Origin: a virus
IMG/VR virus record: IMGVR_UViG_3300025274_001348
Span: 1 to 64,000 of that record
DNA: 64,000 bases
Strand: one strand, 5' to 3'
This document shows positions 11,084 to 17,578 of the stretch, piece by piece. Within the stretch, counting starts at the first letter, position 1. Every line of letters begins with the position of its first letter. The notes under the pieces were generated by a model. That model was not told where the DNA came from. It saw only the letters and a list, made by a program, of their open reading frames with translations, and did not search any database. The position numbers and the translations under genes were made by a program.

Positions 11084-11410
11084 ATGAGTGAGAAGAAGCA
11101 AAGAGCAGAGGCGATTTCGGCCACGGCATTCGTGGAAGCATACGTTAAGGTTCACCAGAACGGCGGCACGATTGCCGACGTTGCCGACGAGTTGGGCCGG
11201 TCTGTTGAGCAGACCCGGAGCAAGAAGAATGCTCTGACTCCCGCATTCGCTGAACGCGGGATCAAGCTGCCGAAGTTGGTTCGGCAAGGTCGCAACGGCA
11301 CGTCCTACGACGAGGCGGCTCAGGTCGCTGGTGACTACCTCGCAAGTCTGATGGCGGGGAGTGACGAGGCCGAGTCCGACGAGTCGGAGTCGGAATTCGC
11401 TTCGGAGTAA
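11084..11410 (+). CDS. Small helix-turn-helix-like protein, 108 aa
   Basis: Residues about 10-60 show a helix-turn-helix pattern: helix (ATAFVEAYVKVHQNG), then GTIADVADELGRSVEQTRSK, where the second part could be the recognition helix. The C-terminus is a Ser/Glu/Asp-rich tail (DEAESDESESEFASE). A DNA-binding regulator of the early promoters is possible; this is inference. A terminator follows. Confidence 0.7.
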   Translation: MSEKKQRAEAISATAFVEAYVKVHQNGGTIADVADELGRSVEQTRSKKNALTPAFAERGIKLPKLVRQGRNGTSYDEAAQVAGDYLASLMAGSDEAESDESESEFASE

Positions 11411-11428
11411 TCATCCGTCGCGGAGGTG

Positions 11429-11462
11429 GGGTCGCCCTTTATTAGGGCGGCCCTGCTTTTTT
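11429..11462 (+). terminator. Intrinsic terminator
   Basis: GGGTCGCCCT-TTATT-AGGGCGGCCC (10 bp, one T-G) followed by CTGCTTTTTT. Confidence 0.85.
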
Positions 11463-11463
11463 C

Positions 11464-11492
11464 TTGACTTGTCCTGCTACTTATGTTACTAT
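11464..11492 (+). promoter_or_regulatory. Sigma70-type promoter of the DUF932-like gene
   Basis: TTGACT 11464-11469, 17-bp spacer, TACTAT 11487-11492, directly abutting the terminator before it. Confidence 0.65.
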
Positions 11493-11528
11493 GTAGAAGG
11501 ACAGAAAACTAACTTTTGGAGTGATGAG

Positions 11529-12785
11529 ATGAATGAAAAAATCGAAGCGTATGACGGAGCGAATGAAGAAGGTCAGTGGGTGTTCGACTCACAGGGGGTT
11601 GCCTCTGACGAAGGGTTCGGTCACGTCTCGAAGGACTGGTATCCCAAGACCATCAGCTATGATGAAGGCATGGACCAACTGGAATCGGAGCGAGGTCACC
11701 GGCAGGACTTTCTTGTCCCGATTTCCGATCTGGATTTTGGCATCGAGGACGTGAAGGGGAAACCCCGATTCGTGGTCGTTGTCGAGGACCAGACCTTTGT
11801 TCCTAACAACCATGCTCTCCAACAGATGACAGCAAAGTTGTGCGAGGGCAAGGGAACGGGCTTCACTCGCTGGTTGACCGAGGATCAGGTCAACGCCAAA
11901 GAGGAGTCTCGCTACAAGCGTGACCGGCGGGATGCCGAAGTGATTGATGCCATTATCAGTAATGGCTTCCGTCGCATCCTCGAAGCTAAACCTGATACCA
12001 GTTACAAGATTCGTACCTACGATGATGGTACGATGCGAGCCTTCCTCAGTGAGAAATACGCCGAGGTGGACAATCGCTGGTACTTGGAGCAGATCGAGGA
12101 TATTATCCCGAATGGCCGATTGAGCCACTGGCGGGGTAACGCCGACACCATTTTCGGCAACGTCCTGATTCCCGATACCATCCGTGAGGAAGAAGATTCC
12201 GATTACGGCGGGATGATCTCGATTGGTAACTGCGAGATCGGCAAGAGGAATGTCCTGTCGATGCCAAGCCTGTTCCGTGCAATCTGCATGAACGGTTGCA
12301 TCTGGGGACAAACCAAGGGTACTGAGATTCGTGTTCGCCATATCGGTGATATCGACCTCGAAGATCTTTCCAAGCGGATTCGGAATAACATCGAGACGCA
12401 GATTCCTCTGCTTCCCGCTGGTATCGAGAGACTGCTGGGTGTTCGCCTGATGGAGAACGACGGCGTTCCCATGAAGTCGATCATCGCTGGTGTTGCCGAC
12501 ATGGAGAAGTTGCAGAAGCGTGAAGCGACTGCCGTTCTCGAAGCATGGGTGATGTTTGAATCCAAGACTCCCGGTGAGAACCGGAATCTGTTTGGGGTTG
12601 TGAACAGCGTGACCCGTGCCGGTCAATTCCTTGGGAATGAGAACTGGGTGAAGTTCGATCAGCTTGGTGGAAGGCTGGTCAACTACACGGACAATCAGTG
12701 GGATCGTCTTTGCAACCGCGCAGAGGATTACGACGACACTGATTACAACCGTATCTTCACCAACAAGGCGGTGTTGGCCGCATAA
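11529..12785 (+). CDS. DUF932-like phage/plasmid protein, 418 aa
   Basis: Resembles the DUF932 (YfjQ-type) family found on phages and plasmids. The signs are a conserved N-terminal strand-rich part, the segment YKIRTYDDGTMRAFLSEKYA and a middle with SMPSLFRAICMNGCIWG. The C-terminal WVMFESKTPGENRNLFGVVN and AGQFLGNENW parts include residues typical of the family. Role unknown, usually an early or replication-associated protein. ATG at 11529 follows GGAGTGATGAG. The upstream in-frame extension would read through the terminator and is rejected. A membrane peptide follows. Confidence 0.8.
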   Translation: MNEKIEAYDGANEEGQWVFDSQGVASDEGFGHVSKDWYPKTISYDEGMDQLESERGHRQDFLVPISDLDFGIEDVKGKPRFVVVVEDQTFVPNNHALQQMTAKLCEGKGTGFTRWLTEDQVNAKEESRYKRDRRDAEVIDAIISNGFRRILEAKPDTSYKIRTYDDGTMRAFLSEKYAEVDNRWYLEQIEDIIPNGRLSHWRGNADTIFGNVLIPDTIREEEDSDYGGMISIGNCEIGKRNVLSMPSLFRAICMNGCIWGQTKGTEIRVRHIGDIDLEDLSKRIRNNIETQIPLLPAGIERLLGVRLMENDGVPMKSIIAGVADMEKLQKREATAVLEAWVMFESKTPGENRNLFGVVNSVTRAGQFLGNENWVKFDQLGGRLVNYTDNQWDRLCNRAEDYDDTDYNRIFTNKAVLAA

Positions 12786-12795
12786 GGAGGTCAAC

Positions 12796-12885
12796 ATGGA
12801 ACGGTATGTCGGATACGGTATGTTCGCCTTTGGAGTGCTACTGTTTTGGATAGGTTTCAAGAATAGGTGGCGAGAAGAAGACTAG
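12796..12885 (+). CDS. One-helix membrane peptide, 29 aa
   Basis: MERYVGYGMFAFGVLLFWIG then FKNRWREED. Excellent ribosome-binding site (AAGGAGG) 7 nt before the ATG, the best of any of these peptides, which supports translation. Confidence 0.6.
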   Translation: MERYVGYGMFAFGVLLFWIGFKNRWREED

Positions 12886-12909
12886 AACCTACTAACTAGC
12901 AACGCGCGA

Positions 12910-12943
12910 CCCGCTCCGGTGCAAGCCGGGGCGGGTTTTTTTT
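12910..12943 (+). terminator. Intrinsic terminator at the end of the GC-rich section
   Basis: CCCGCTCCGG pairs with CCGGGGCGGG (10 bp) followed by eight Ts. Confidence 0.9.
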
Positions 12944-12977
12944 GTGAAAAAATCGGGGATTGGACTTGACAAGATCG

Positions 12978-13030
12978 GGTAAAACGGGAGGGCAACGGTG
13001 TAGCACGCTAACCGGGCCGCTGCGCCCAAG
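12978..13030 (+). ncRNA. Hairpin RNA module, degenerate copy 10
   Basis: GGTAAAACGGG, ACGGT/ACCG-type helix, GGGCCGCTGCGCCC. TTGACA at 12966 is only 8 bp from TAAAAC, so this copy looks damaged. It is the last recognisable copy and marks the end of the cassette region. Confidence 0.35.
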
Positions 13031-13078
13031 TAGTGAGATCAGGACTGCAACCGAGTAAAATTTTATGTATGCGTGTAT

Positions 13079-13117
13079 AAAAAAAGACCCAACCCGAAAT
13101 GAATCGAGAAGGGCCTA
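13079..13117 (-). terminator. Probable minus-strand terminator
   Basis: Read on the minus strand, a hairpin (CTCGA/TCGGG with an outer GGGC/CCC helix) runs into a T-tract (plus-strand A-run 13079-13085). It lies downstream of the minus-strand gene ending at 13176. Confidence 0.45.
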
Positions 13118-13175
13118 TAGTTTTAGGTAGGACGAGTCGGCGTGACTAACCACCCACCGACGTGACCGAGTAAAT

Positions 13176-13523
13176 TTACCTACATAGTCTACGCATAGAG
13201 AATATAGAATACCTAGTCCAACGTGGTCTTTGGTATATACGATATGTACTATGACTCCAGTGGTTACACCTACAATGACAGAAGGGCGGTGCTATATTAT
13301 GTAGAAGCAAGTCAGAGCCGTTTAAGACCCCATACGTTGTCTTCTGTAATACACAGGGGATGTCCACTGTATACCAATATACATGTCCCTTATTGTAGGT
13401 ATTGATGCAGGTGCGGCAGTTCTTGTTTACATAAGTGGGGGGATCTACCAAAACCCACTCACCAGCACCAGCAAGGGCGGGGGAACATAATACAATAGCC
13501 CCCAAAATCAGATTCCTCAACAT
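13176..13523 (-). CDS. Secreted Cys-rich protein, 115 aa (minus strand)
   Basis: Clear signal peptide: MLRNLILGAIVLCSPALAGA, with likely cleavage after Ala-Gly-Ala, then GEWVLVDPPTY. About eight Cys in the mature part suggest a disulfide-bonded exported protein, including CRTC and CHCRC. The last 25 residues are basic and look less natural, so a frameshift or extension is possible. Ribosome-binding site AAGGAG is well placed. Second gene of the minus-strand island. Confidence 0.65.
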   Translation of the reverse strand: MLRNLILGAIVLCSPALAGAGEWVLVDPPTYVNKNCRTCINTYNKGHVYWYTVDIPCVLQKTTYGVLNGSDLLLHNIAPPFCHCRCNHWSHSTYRIYQRPRWTRYSIFSMRRLCR

Positions 13524-13533
13524 AGTATTCTCC

Positions 13534-13704
13534 TTAAAAAGAAACCTTCTGACATATCACGTTAATTATATCGATCCCATACACCGCAGACATGTAATTT
13601 GCTCTCCTGTAGGCTTCTTCTTCAGCAATTTCTCCATCTGAGCAGTTTATCTTACCTGCATTACGTATATTACCATTCGTGTCCACTAACCATAATTTGT
13701 ACAT
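13534..13704 (-). CDS. Hypothetical protein, 56 aa (minus strand)
   Basis: On the minus strand the ATG at 13704 follows GGAGGT and a good promoter. Begins MYKLWLVDTNGNIRNAGKIN, then EEEAYRRANYMSAVYG. Small soluble alpha/beta protein of unknown function. It ends 10 nt before the start of the secreted protein, so both form one operon. Confidence 0.6.
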   Translation of the reverse strand: MYKLWLVDTNGNIRNAGKINCSDGEIAEEEAYRRANYMSAVYGIDIINVICQKVSF

Positions 13705-13724
13705 GAGCGCTGACCTCCATTGTT

Positions 13725-13753
13725 ATATTAGAGAGTAATGAAACCCCGGTCAA
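13725..13753 (-). promoter_or_regulatory. Minus-strand promoter
   Basis: On the minus strand TTGACC (13753-13748), 17-bp spacer, TAATAT (13730-13725), start about 13718, just before the ribosome-binding site of the gene at 13704. Confidence 0.6.
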
Positions 13754-13908
13754 GAAGAAATCGTTTATTTCCCCCCTGAATTGTCTTTTTCTTACATCTT
13801 ACACCACCATCCCCCTAGTATACCTGCGGATATCTCTATGTCAACCCTTAAAGTTGATTGTGCAGCAATTTTTTCCAAAAAATCCCGCGCGATCCAGACA
13901 AAAACTCA

Positions 13909-13937
13909 TTGACAAGGGACTGAAATGCCGATATAAT
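13909..13937 (+). promoter_or_regulatory. GCCGATAA-box promoter 9 (start of the AT-rich section)
   Basis: TTGACA 13909-13914, 17-bp spacer, TATAAT 13932-13937, with GCCGATA running into the -10. It links regulation of the AT-rich operon to the GC-rich cassette region. Confidence 0.75.
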
Positions 13938-14111
13938 GTATGTATGGACCGAGTTAGCATTTGACCTAAACCCCTATTGGGTATAAAACCCACAATGAAA
14001 CAGCAATATAACACGCTTCTGGGCGCATATTACACTTATTGTGTGAGAACGTGGTATAATATGGTGTAAACTATATTGTCCGACCTGTTTCATGTTCTAT
14101 ATGGTGTTATT

Positions 14112-14273
14112 ATGAATGATAAAGAGAAAAAAGACAATCCTCCTATGACTAATCTGGAGAAAAATACAGAAAAACTAGAGAAAGCAGAGGAGATGATTAT
14201 ATCCGAGGAATTAATCAGATGGATGACTGAAGGCACTAACCCTTACTTATCACCACGTTCAGATTGTGGATAA
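14112..14273 (+). CDS. Hypothetical small protein, 53 aa
   Basis: Begins MNDKEKKDNPPMTNLEKNTE, charged and helical. The start is uncertain: no ribosome-binding site is visible, and an earlier in-frame TTG at 14076 exists. First gene of the AT-rich chain; overlaps the next gene by 8 nt. Confidence 0.5.
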   Translation: MNDKEKKDNPPMTNLEKNTEKLEKAEEMIISEELIRWMTEGTNPYLSPRSDCG

Positions 14274-14769
14274 AACAATGCCAGTACCACCTACAGCAGA
14301 CAATCCTCATGGTTGGGGATACATTGAGAAACGAAAAGTGTTGGAACATTACCAACTCAGTCCTAGAATTCAGATCGTAGTTGGAGATGTTATTAAGGTA
14401 AGCAAGGGTTCATACTGGGTTAACAAAGATGGTGTGAAGGTCAGTATGGATACCATGAAGGGGGAGTGGAAGGTTAACGGTATATTTGAAGGGGTGGATG
14501 GATTAGAGATGGATATAGTCCATTGTTGGCCGGGAGGTTTATTTGGGTCAACTTCCACTATTAGAATTACTGGGGATGAATACCCTAGCCCAATTGTAGA
14601 TGTCATAATAAGACGACCATACAAGATCAGACTGGCTGCTCCTAAGTTCAAGAGAAGGAGGAGGAAAAATAAGTTTGATAAACCCGCACCTAGGAAGGTT
14701 GAAAAGATAGAAGAAGATATTGACTGGGACGCTATTAAAAACATTGTGGGAGATATTGAAGATGAGTGA
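14266..14769 (+). CDS. Hypothetical protein, 167 aa
   Basis: GTG start at 14266 overlaps the previous stop; ATG at 14278 is the alternative. The middle has KVSKGSYWVNKDGVKVSMDT and ends in a basic stretch KFKRRRRKNKFDKPAPRK followed by an acidic tail ending GDIEDE. The strand-rich core suggests an SH3/KOW-like fold with a basic tail for nucleic acid (inference). It ends in the conserved IEDE-stop junction. Confidence 0.6.
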   Translation: MDKTMPVPPTADNPHGWGYIEKRKVLEHYQLSPRIQIVVGDVIKVSKGSYWVNKDGVKVSMDTMKGEWKVNGIFEGVDGLEMDIVHCWPGGLFGSTSTIRITGDEYPSPIVDVIIRRPYKIRLAAPKFKRRRRKNKFDKPAPRKVEKIEEDIDWDAIKNIVGDIEDE

Positions 14770-14959
14770 TGAACTTACAAGCGAACAGGTGGAAGCTATT
14801 ACTTACGCCTACATGGATGTTAAGGCGGCTAACAAGCTGATGGATGAGGAAGAAAATTGGGGCAACCGCATTCAAGCGGAAGCTGAACTCTATGAGGCTA
14901 CCCTGCAAACCAAGGTTGACTTAGAGAAAGCGTTTCCCTTTTTGATTGAGGAGGTTTAA
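14762..14959 (+). CDS. Hypothetical helical protein, 65 aa
   Basis: Starts within the upstream GAAGATGAGTGA junction. Acidic helical protein (MSDELTSEQVEAITYAYMDV, ELYEATLQTKVDLEKAF). No domain recognised; coiled-coil or four-helix assembly possible. Confidence 0.65.
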   Translation: MSDELTSEQVEAITYAYMDVKAANKLMDEEENWGNRIQAEAELYEATLQTKVDLEKAFPFLIEEV

Positions 14960-14960
14960 G

Positions 14961-15143
14961 ATGAGTAACGCTCCAATGTGTGCATGGTGTGGAGATACGG
15001 GACATAGTTTATCCGACTGTCCAATAGCACCTGAACTCGCAGACACGATTGATGCTAACATTGTTGAAGGGTTAAAGATGGTAAAGAGATTTAATAAGAT
15101 GGCAAATGGTGATTTTTGTAGAGAGGACATTGAAGATGAGTAA
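14961..15143 (+). CDS. CCHC zinc-knuckle protein 1, 60 aa
   Basis: Residues 7-20 read CAWCGDTGHSLSDC, a perfect C-x2-C-x4-H-x4-C zinc knuckle, the retroviral nucleocapsid type that binds single-stranded nucleic acid. The rest is helical (EGLKMVKRFNKMANG), ending in DIEDE. Paralogue at 17579. Ribosome-binding site GAGGTTTAAG. Zinc knuckles are uncommon in bacterial and phage proteins. Confidence 0.8.
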   Translation: MSNAPMCAWCGDTGHSLSDCPIAPELADTIDANIVEGLKMVKRFNKMANGDFCREDIEDE

Positions 15144-15285
15144 AACGATGTTGCAAATTGACGGTAAAGACTATATGGTTGTACCTATTGTTGGCGTCGA
15201 GACATTGGTGTACGAAGTGCAGAAGCGTCTGGATGAAGCAGGGTTAAATGTATTGGTAGGCACAAGGAGAATTGAAGATGAGTGA
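15136..15285 (+). CDS. Hypothetical small protein, 49 aa
   Basis: Starts in the ATTGAAGATGAGTAA junction and ends in ATTGAAGATGAGTGA (RRIEDE), so it is a complete unit between two copies of the junction. Begins MSKTMLQIDGKDYMVVPIVG; a beta-beta-alpha pattern. Function unknown. Confidence 0.6.
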   Translation: MSKTMLQIDGKDYMVVPIVGVETLVYEVQKRLDEAGLNVLVGTRRIEDE

Positions 15286-15586
15286 AACACTTAACTATGA
15301 AGTAATGACAGTTGATCCCCCATTGGCCGATCAAGTAAAGAGATGGTGTAAGGCATCACCTGAGCATGACGAAAATGATCCGATTTTATTTGAGGAGGAA
15401 GTTCACTTTCTTGATAAGCACTTTATGGTAGTGCAAGTAGTTTCTGCTGAGTCGTCAGCTTGGACTCATGGCATTCTGTTTGATGAACAAGGACGCTCTT
15501 GTGGGAGTACCCCAAGGACAGGAGAATTCCTTGGTACATATCAGGTAGGCAACTATTGTGTAACCGTGGAGAAGGAAGATGGCTGA
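15278..15586 (+). CDS. Hypothetical protein, 102 aa
   Basis: Starts in the junction at 15271-15285. Acidic alpha/beta protein (MSETLNYEVMTVDPPLADQV; LFEEEVHFLDKHFMVVQVVS) with one CGSTPRTGEFLGTYQVG segment. No family recognised. Confidence 0.65.
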   Translation: MSETLNYEVMTVDPPLADQVKRWCKASPEHDENDPILFEEEVHFLDKHFMVVQVVSAESSAWTHGILFDEQGRSCGSTPRTGEFLGTYQVGNYCVTVEKEDG

Positions 15587-15758
15587 TTTTTGTAAGGAGT
15601 GTAGTGAGAAACATTTTGATGAAGATTTCCGTGACTTTGCCTACATCGTGTCAAAAGAACAATACTTGAGAGGTATGGCAGCTAATGTCTTATGCGAAGG
15701 ATGCGGCTGGATAACAGTTGATAATAATGGTAAAAGATTGGAGATTGAAGATGAGTAA
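15579..15758 (+). CDS. Zinc-ribbon-like protein, 59 aa
   Basis: Two CxxC pairs (FCKECSE at residues 4-10 and LCEGCGW near 38-44) match a small zinc ribbon. Ends LEIEDE in the conserved junction. Overlaps its neighbours on both sides. Confidence 0.65.
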   Translation: MADFCKECSEKHFDEDFRDFAYIVSKEQYLRGMAANVLCEGCGWITVDNNGKRLEIEDE

Positions 15759-15957
15759 CCTACATAACCTACAATGGTATGAGATTCCCTGTAGTTGGGA
15801 AGTTTATGGAACTATTGAGGTTGCGGCTAGTAGCCTCGATGCTGCGATTGAAAAGGTGGAGGATGAGGGATTTCCTTTGCCTAGCAGGAGTAGCTATGTT
15901 GATGGTAGTTTTCAAGTTGACCGCGAAATTGCAGAGGATATAAACAATGAGGCTTAA
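15751..15957 (+). CDS. Hypothetical protein, 68 aa
   Basis: Starts in the junction at 15744-15758 (MSNLHNLQWYEIPCSWEVYG). A beta-alpha-beta pattern (TIEVAASSLDAAIEKVEDEG) resembles the small phage proteins with the motif 'W-x-V-x-A-S-S-x-E-E-A'. Unknown function. Confidence 0.6.
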   Translation: MSNLHNLQWYEIPCSWEVYGTIEVAASSLDAAIEKVEDEGFPLPSRSSYVDGSFQVDREIAEDINNEA

Positions 15958-16132
15958 GGACGTACAGGAATTTGGTAAGAAATTCAACGTAGTAGTTGAA
16001 AAGCAGGATTACCGGGATGGGGATGTAAGGTATAGCTATAGTTTATATAGCAACAACCTGTTTGTTGAAGCCCCGGCTAGAAACTTGAACGAATGTATGC
16101 AAATTATTACGGAGGAGTTTTCTAATGGCTAA
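15947..16132 (+). CDS. Hypothetical protein, 61 aa
   Basis: Overlaps the upstream gene by 11 nt. Basic, strand-rich (KFNVVVEKQDYRDGDVRYSY) with a final helix (NLNECMQIITEEF). Function unknown; overlap with both neighbours supports co-translation. Confidence 0.6.
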   Translation: MRLKDVQEFGKKFNVVVEKQDYRDGDVRYSYSLYSNNLFVEAPARNLNECMQIITEEFSNG

Positions 16133-16349
16133 GTCTAATGTTGATAGGTACGTTAAGGTTGTTCGTAGGTTTGACAGTAACGGAAAATACTACTTCACAA
16201 CGGTACTCCATAGTGAGAACCCTGATGATAACCCGAAGCTCAGGACTCATAAGCAGTTCAACCTGAGCTATGAAACTGGTGACAGGGCGCAAGCCGAGCT
16301 TTATGCATATAAGCTCGCTAAGTGTCTGGAGTGTAGAGTGGTAGCATGA
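16125..16349 (+). CDS. Hypothetical basic protein, 74 aa
   Basis: ATG preceded by GGAGG. Pattern MAKSNVDRYVKVVRRFDSNG then YYFTTVLHSENP and a helix with AQAELYAYKLAKCLECR. Looks like a small alpha/beta nucleic-acid-binding fold; unproven. Confidence 0.6.
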   Translation: MAKSNVDRYVKVVRRFDSNGKYYFTTVLHSENPDDNPKLRTHKQFNLSYETGDRAQAELYAYKLAKCLECRVVA

Positions 16350-16516
16350 TAATATATCTCGACCAAGACCCACGATTTTATCACGGTGGCTATCCTGAAT
16401 CTGGAACTACTGGTTATGATGGACCGGGATGGTACATCTGGGATCATAAGGGAGTGGTCGGGCCTTTTGACAGTGAGGAAGAAGCAAACAGGAGATTTGA
16501 AGATGGAACCGATTGA
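16346..16516 (+). CDS. Hypothetical Gly/Tyr-rich protein, 56 aa
   Basis: ATGA overlap with the upstream gene. MIIYLDQDPRFYHGGYPESG then GYDGPGWYIWDHKGVVGPFD with an acidic tail. Ends near a degenerate copy of the TTGAAGATG junction. Unrecognised. Confidence 0.55.
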   Translation: MIIYLDQDPRFYHGGYPESGTTGYDGPGWYIWDHKGVVGPFDSEEEANRRFEDGTD

Positions 16517-16640
16517 TTACAATGATGATGTTAACCAAGAAGACCCTGTTGATTTAACTTCGGAAGAATGGTCCGAGTTTTACCATAAGTTGGATGATTA
16601 TGAGGACTACCTTGACCACGATATGTCAATGAACTACTAG
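16503..16640 (+). CDS. Hypothetical very acidic protein, 45 aa
   Basis: Starts at the ATG of TTTGAAGATGG. MEPIDYNDDVNQEDPVDLTS and DDYEDYLDHDMSMNY: strongly acidic with Tyr, echoing the acidic early family in style though not in motif. Function unknown. Confidence 0.5.
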   Translation: MEPIDYNDDVNQEDPVDLTSEEWSEFYHKLDDYEDYLDHDMSMNY

Positions 16641-16649
16641 GAGATAATA

Positions 16650-16913
16650 ATGGCTGAATATAGTAACGAAAAGATGGTGGAGTTGGCTGAGTATGTTGTT
16701 GAGTCTATGGATCAGGATCAGTTAGTGGAAATGGCTTATCAGTATATCATAGAAGGATACGAGGTAAACGAAGAAGGGTTCCATGAAGACTGGCACACTT
16801 ACTTCGGTCTTATGGGTTATAATGAAGAAGATATTAAACCTGATACTAAGAGTCACCCTGACTTGAGGTTGTTTAGGCATGAAGATGGGTACAAGGAGAT
16901 GAACAATGAGTAA
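16650..16913 (+). CDS. Hypothetical acidic protein, 87 aa
   Basis: MAEYSNEKMVELAEYVVESM then DQDQLVEMAYQYIIEGYEVN: a helical pattern. The word order YEVNEEGFHEDWHTYFG and an acidic tail resemble small phage proteins of unknown function. Ribosome-binding site AGGAGATAATA. Confidence 0.65.
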   Translation: MAEYSNEKMVELAEYVVESMDQDQLVEMAYQYIIEGYEVNEEGFHEDWHTYFGLMGYNEEDIKPDTKSHPDLRLFRHEDGYKEMNNE

Positions 16914-17199
16914 TGAAGAACAACAAAAAGATATGCTTAATGGACTCTCTATTTTATACGGGCAGTTTGCTAGGCTTATTCACGAAGCAGATAAGCTAGA
17001 TATGTGGAATGTTGAATCTGAAAATTTCAAATCAATATGTAAGTCCATCGGGGCCTCTACTTGGGATGTTATAAGAGTGATTCAAGACGCAGATCATGTT
17101 GTCCACGCTTACACTAGTGCTGAAATGACAGATGCTTTGCAGATTAATCAAGATCAAAATGAGTGTGCTAATCAGGAGTCCAAGGATGCACAAGAATGA
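16906..17199 (+). CDS. Hypothetical helical protein, 97 aa
   Basis: Overlaps the upstream gene by 8 nt. MSNEEQQKDMLNGLSILYGQ; mostly helices with an aromatic patch (STWDVIRVIQDADHVVHAYT). No domain recognised. Confidence 0.6.
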   Translation: MSNEEQQKDMLNGLSILYGQFARLIHEADKLDMWNVESENFKSICKSIGASTWDVIRVIQDADHVVHAYTSAEMTDALQINQDQNECANQESKDAQE

Positions 17200-17416
17200 A
17201 GACTGGAAGCACGACGCTAATAAGTTAGCCGAGGAGCTACTTGAACTCGCCGTTGAGTTAGTTAAGCAGTCTAATAAGCCACATAAAGACTATCATGATA
17301 AGATACAGGATGAGCTTGCTGATGTGTCATACAGGCTCAACAACATGATAGAGTGGTATGACACAAAAGCTATCGCACAACGAATGGTCGATAAGTGGGG
17401 AGATAAGGATGGGTAA
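17186..17416 (+). CDS. MazG-like nucleotide pyrophosphohydrolase, 76 aa
   Basis: Has the MazG-type helices: AEELLELAVELVKQS with the EExxE-type metal-binding pattern, then DKIQDELADVSYRLNNMIEW with the ExxD motif. Such proteins hydrolyse (d)NTPs to monophosphates; phage versions may sanitise nucleotides or lower alarmones. Shorter than full MazG and lacking a second domain, like other phage MazG-like proteins. Start at 17186 chosen so the N-terminus is MHKNEDWKHDAN; overlaps the previous gene by 14 nt. Confidence 0.7.
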   Translation: MHKNEDWKHDANKLAEELLELAVELVKQSNKPHKDYHDKIQDELADVSYRLNNMIEWYDTKAIAQRMVDKWGDKDG

Positions 17417-17576
17417 ACTATACAAGAATTGGTTTGTGCATAATATGTTCGCACATCCATTGAGTGAAGTAGTCTATTGGATTACAAGACCTCTTGGAAG
17501 GAAGGAGTCTGAGGATATTTCTGGATGGATTCATGATGTTACTATTCCTAGTGATAGTGATGTTGGGAGGGGTTGA
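17409..17576 (+). CDS. Hypothetical protein, 55 aa
   Basis: Overlaps the MazG-like gene by 8 nt. MGKLYKNWFVHNMFAHPLSE and ending with WIHDVTIPSDSDVGRG. The HNMFAHPLSEVVYW segment resembles short phage proteins with the 'HNxxAHPLxxxL' pattern, of unknown function. Confidence 0.6.
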   Translation: MGKLYKNWFVHNMFAHPLSEVVYWITRPLGRKESEDISGWIHDVTIPSDSDVGRG

Positions 17577-17578
17577 AG

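Larger units (their letters stand above)
13705..14111. other. Intergenic switch region between divergent operons
   Basis: Holds the minus-strand promoter (13725-13753) and the plus-strand promoter at 13909. About 13754-13905 shows no feature I can support. Downstream of 13937 the leader contains a weak CCC/GGG hairpin near 13971 and a possible 24-codon frame (13995-14069) with no ribosome-binding site. A second TATAAT occurs near 14054 without a good -35. Confidence 0.5.

Noticed and set aside
11589-12860. 423-codon minus-strand frame opposite the DUF932-like gene
   Set aside because: Shadow of the plus-strand gene, which has family similarity, a promoter and a ribosome-binding site. The minus frame has none and would collide with the terminator.
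1556-13030. CRISPR-like array from the repeated elements
   Set aside because: Repeats are dispersed with genes between them, are not separated by spacers of equal size, and their stems vary. No Cas genes are seen.
13995-14069. A 24-codon peptide in the leader of the AT-rich operon
   Set aside because: No ribosome-binding site and no relatives in the window; mentioned only within the intergenic description.
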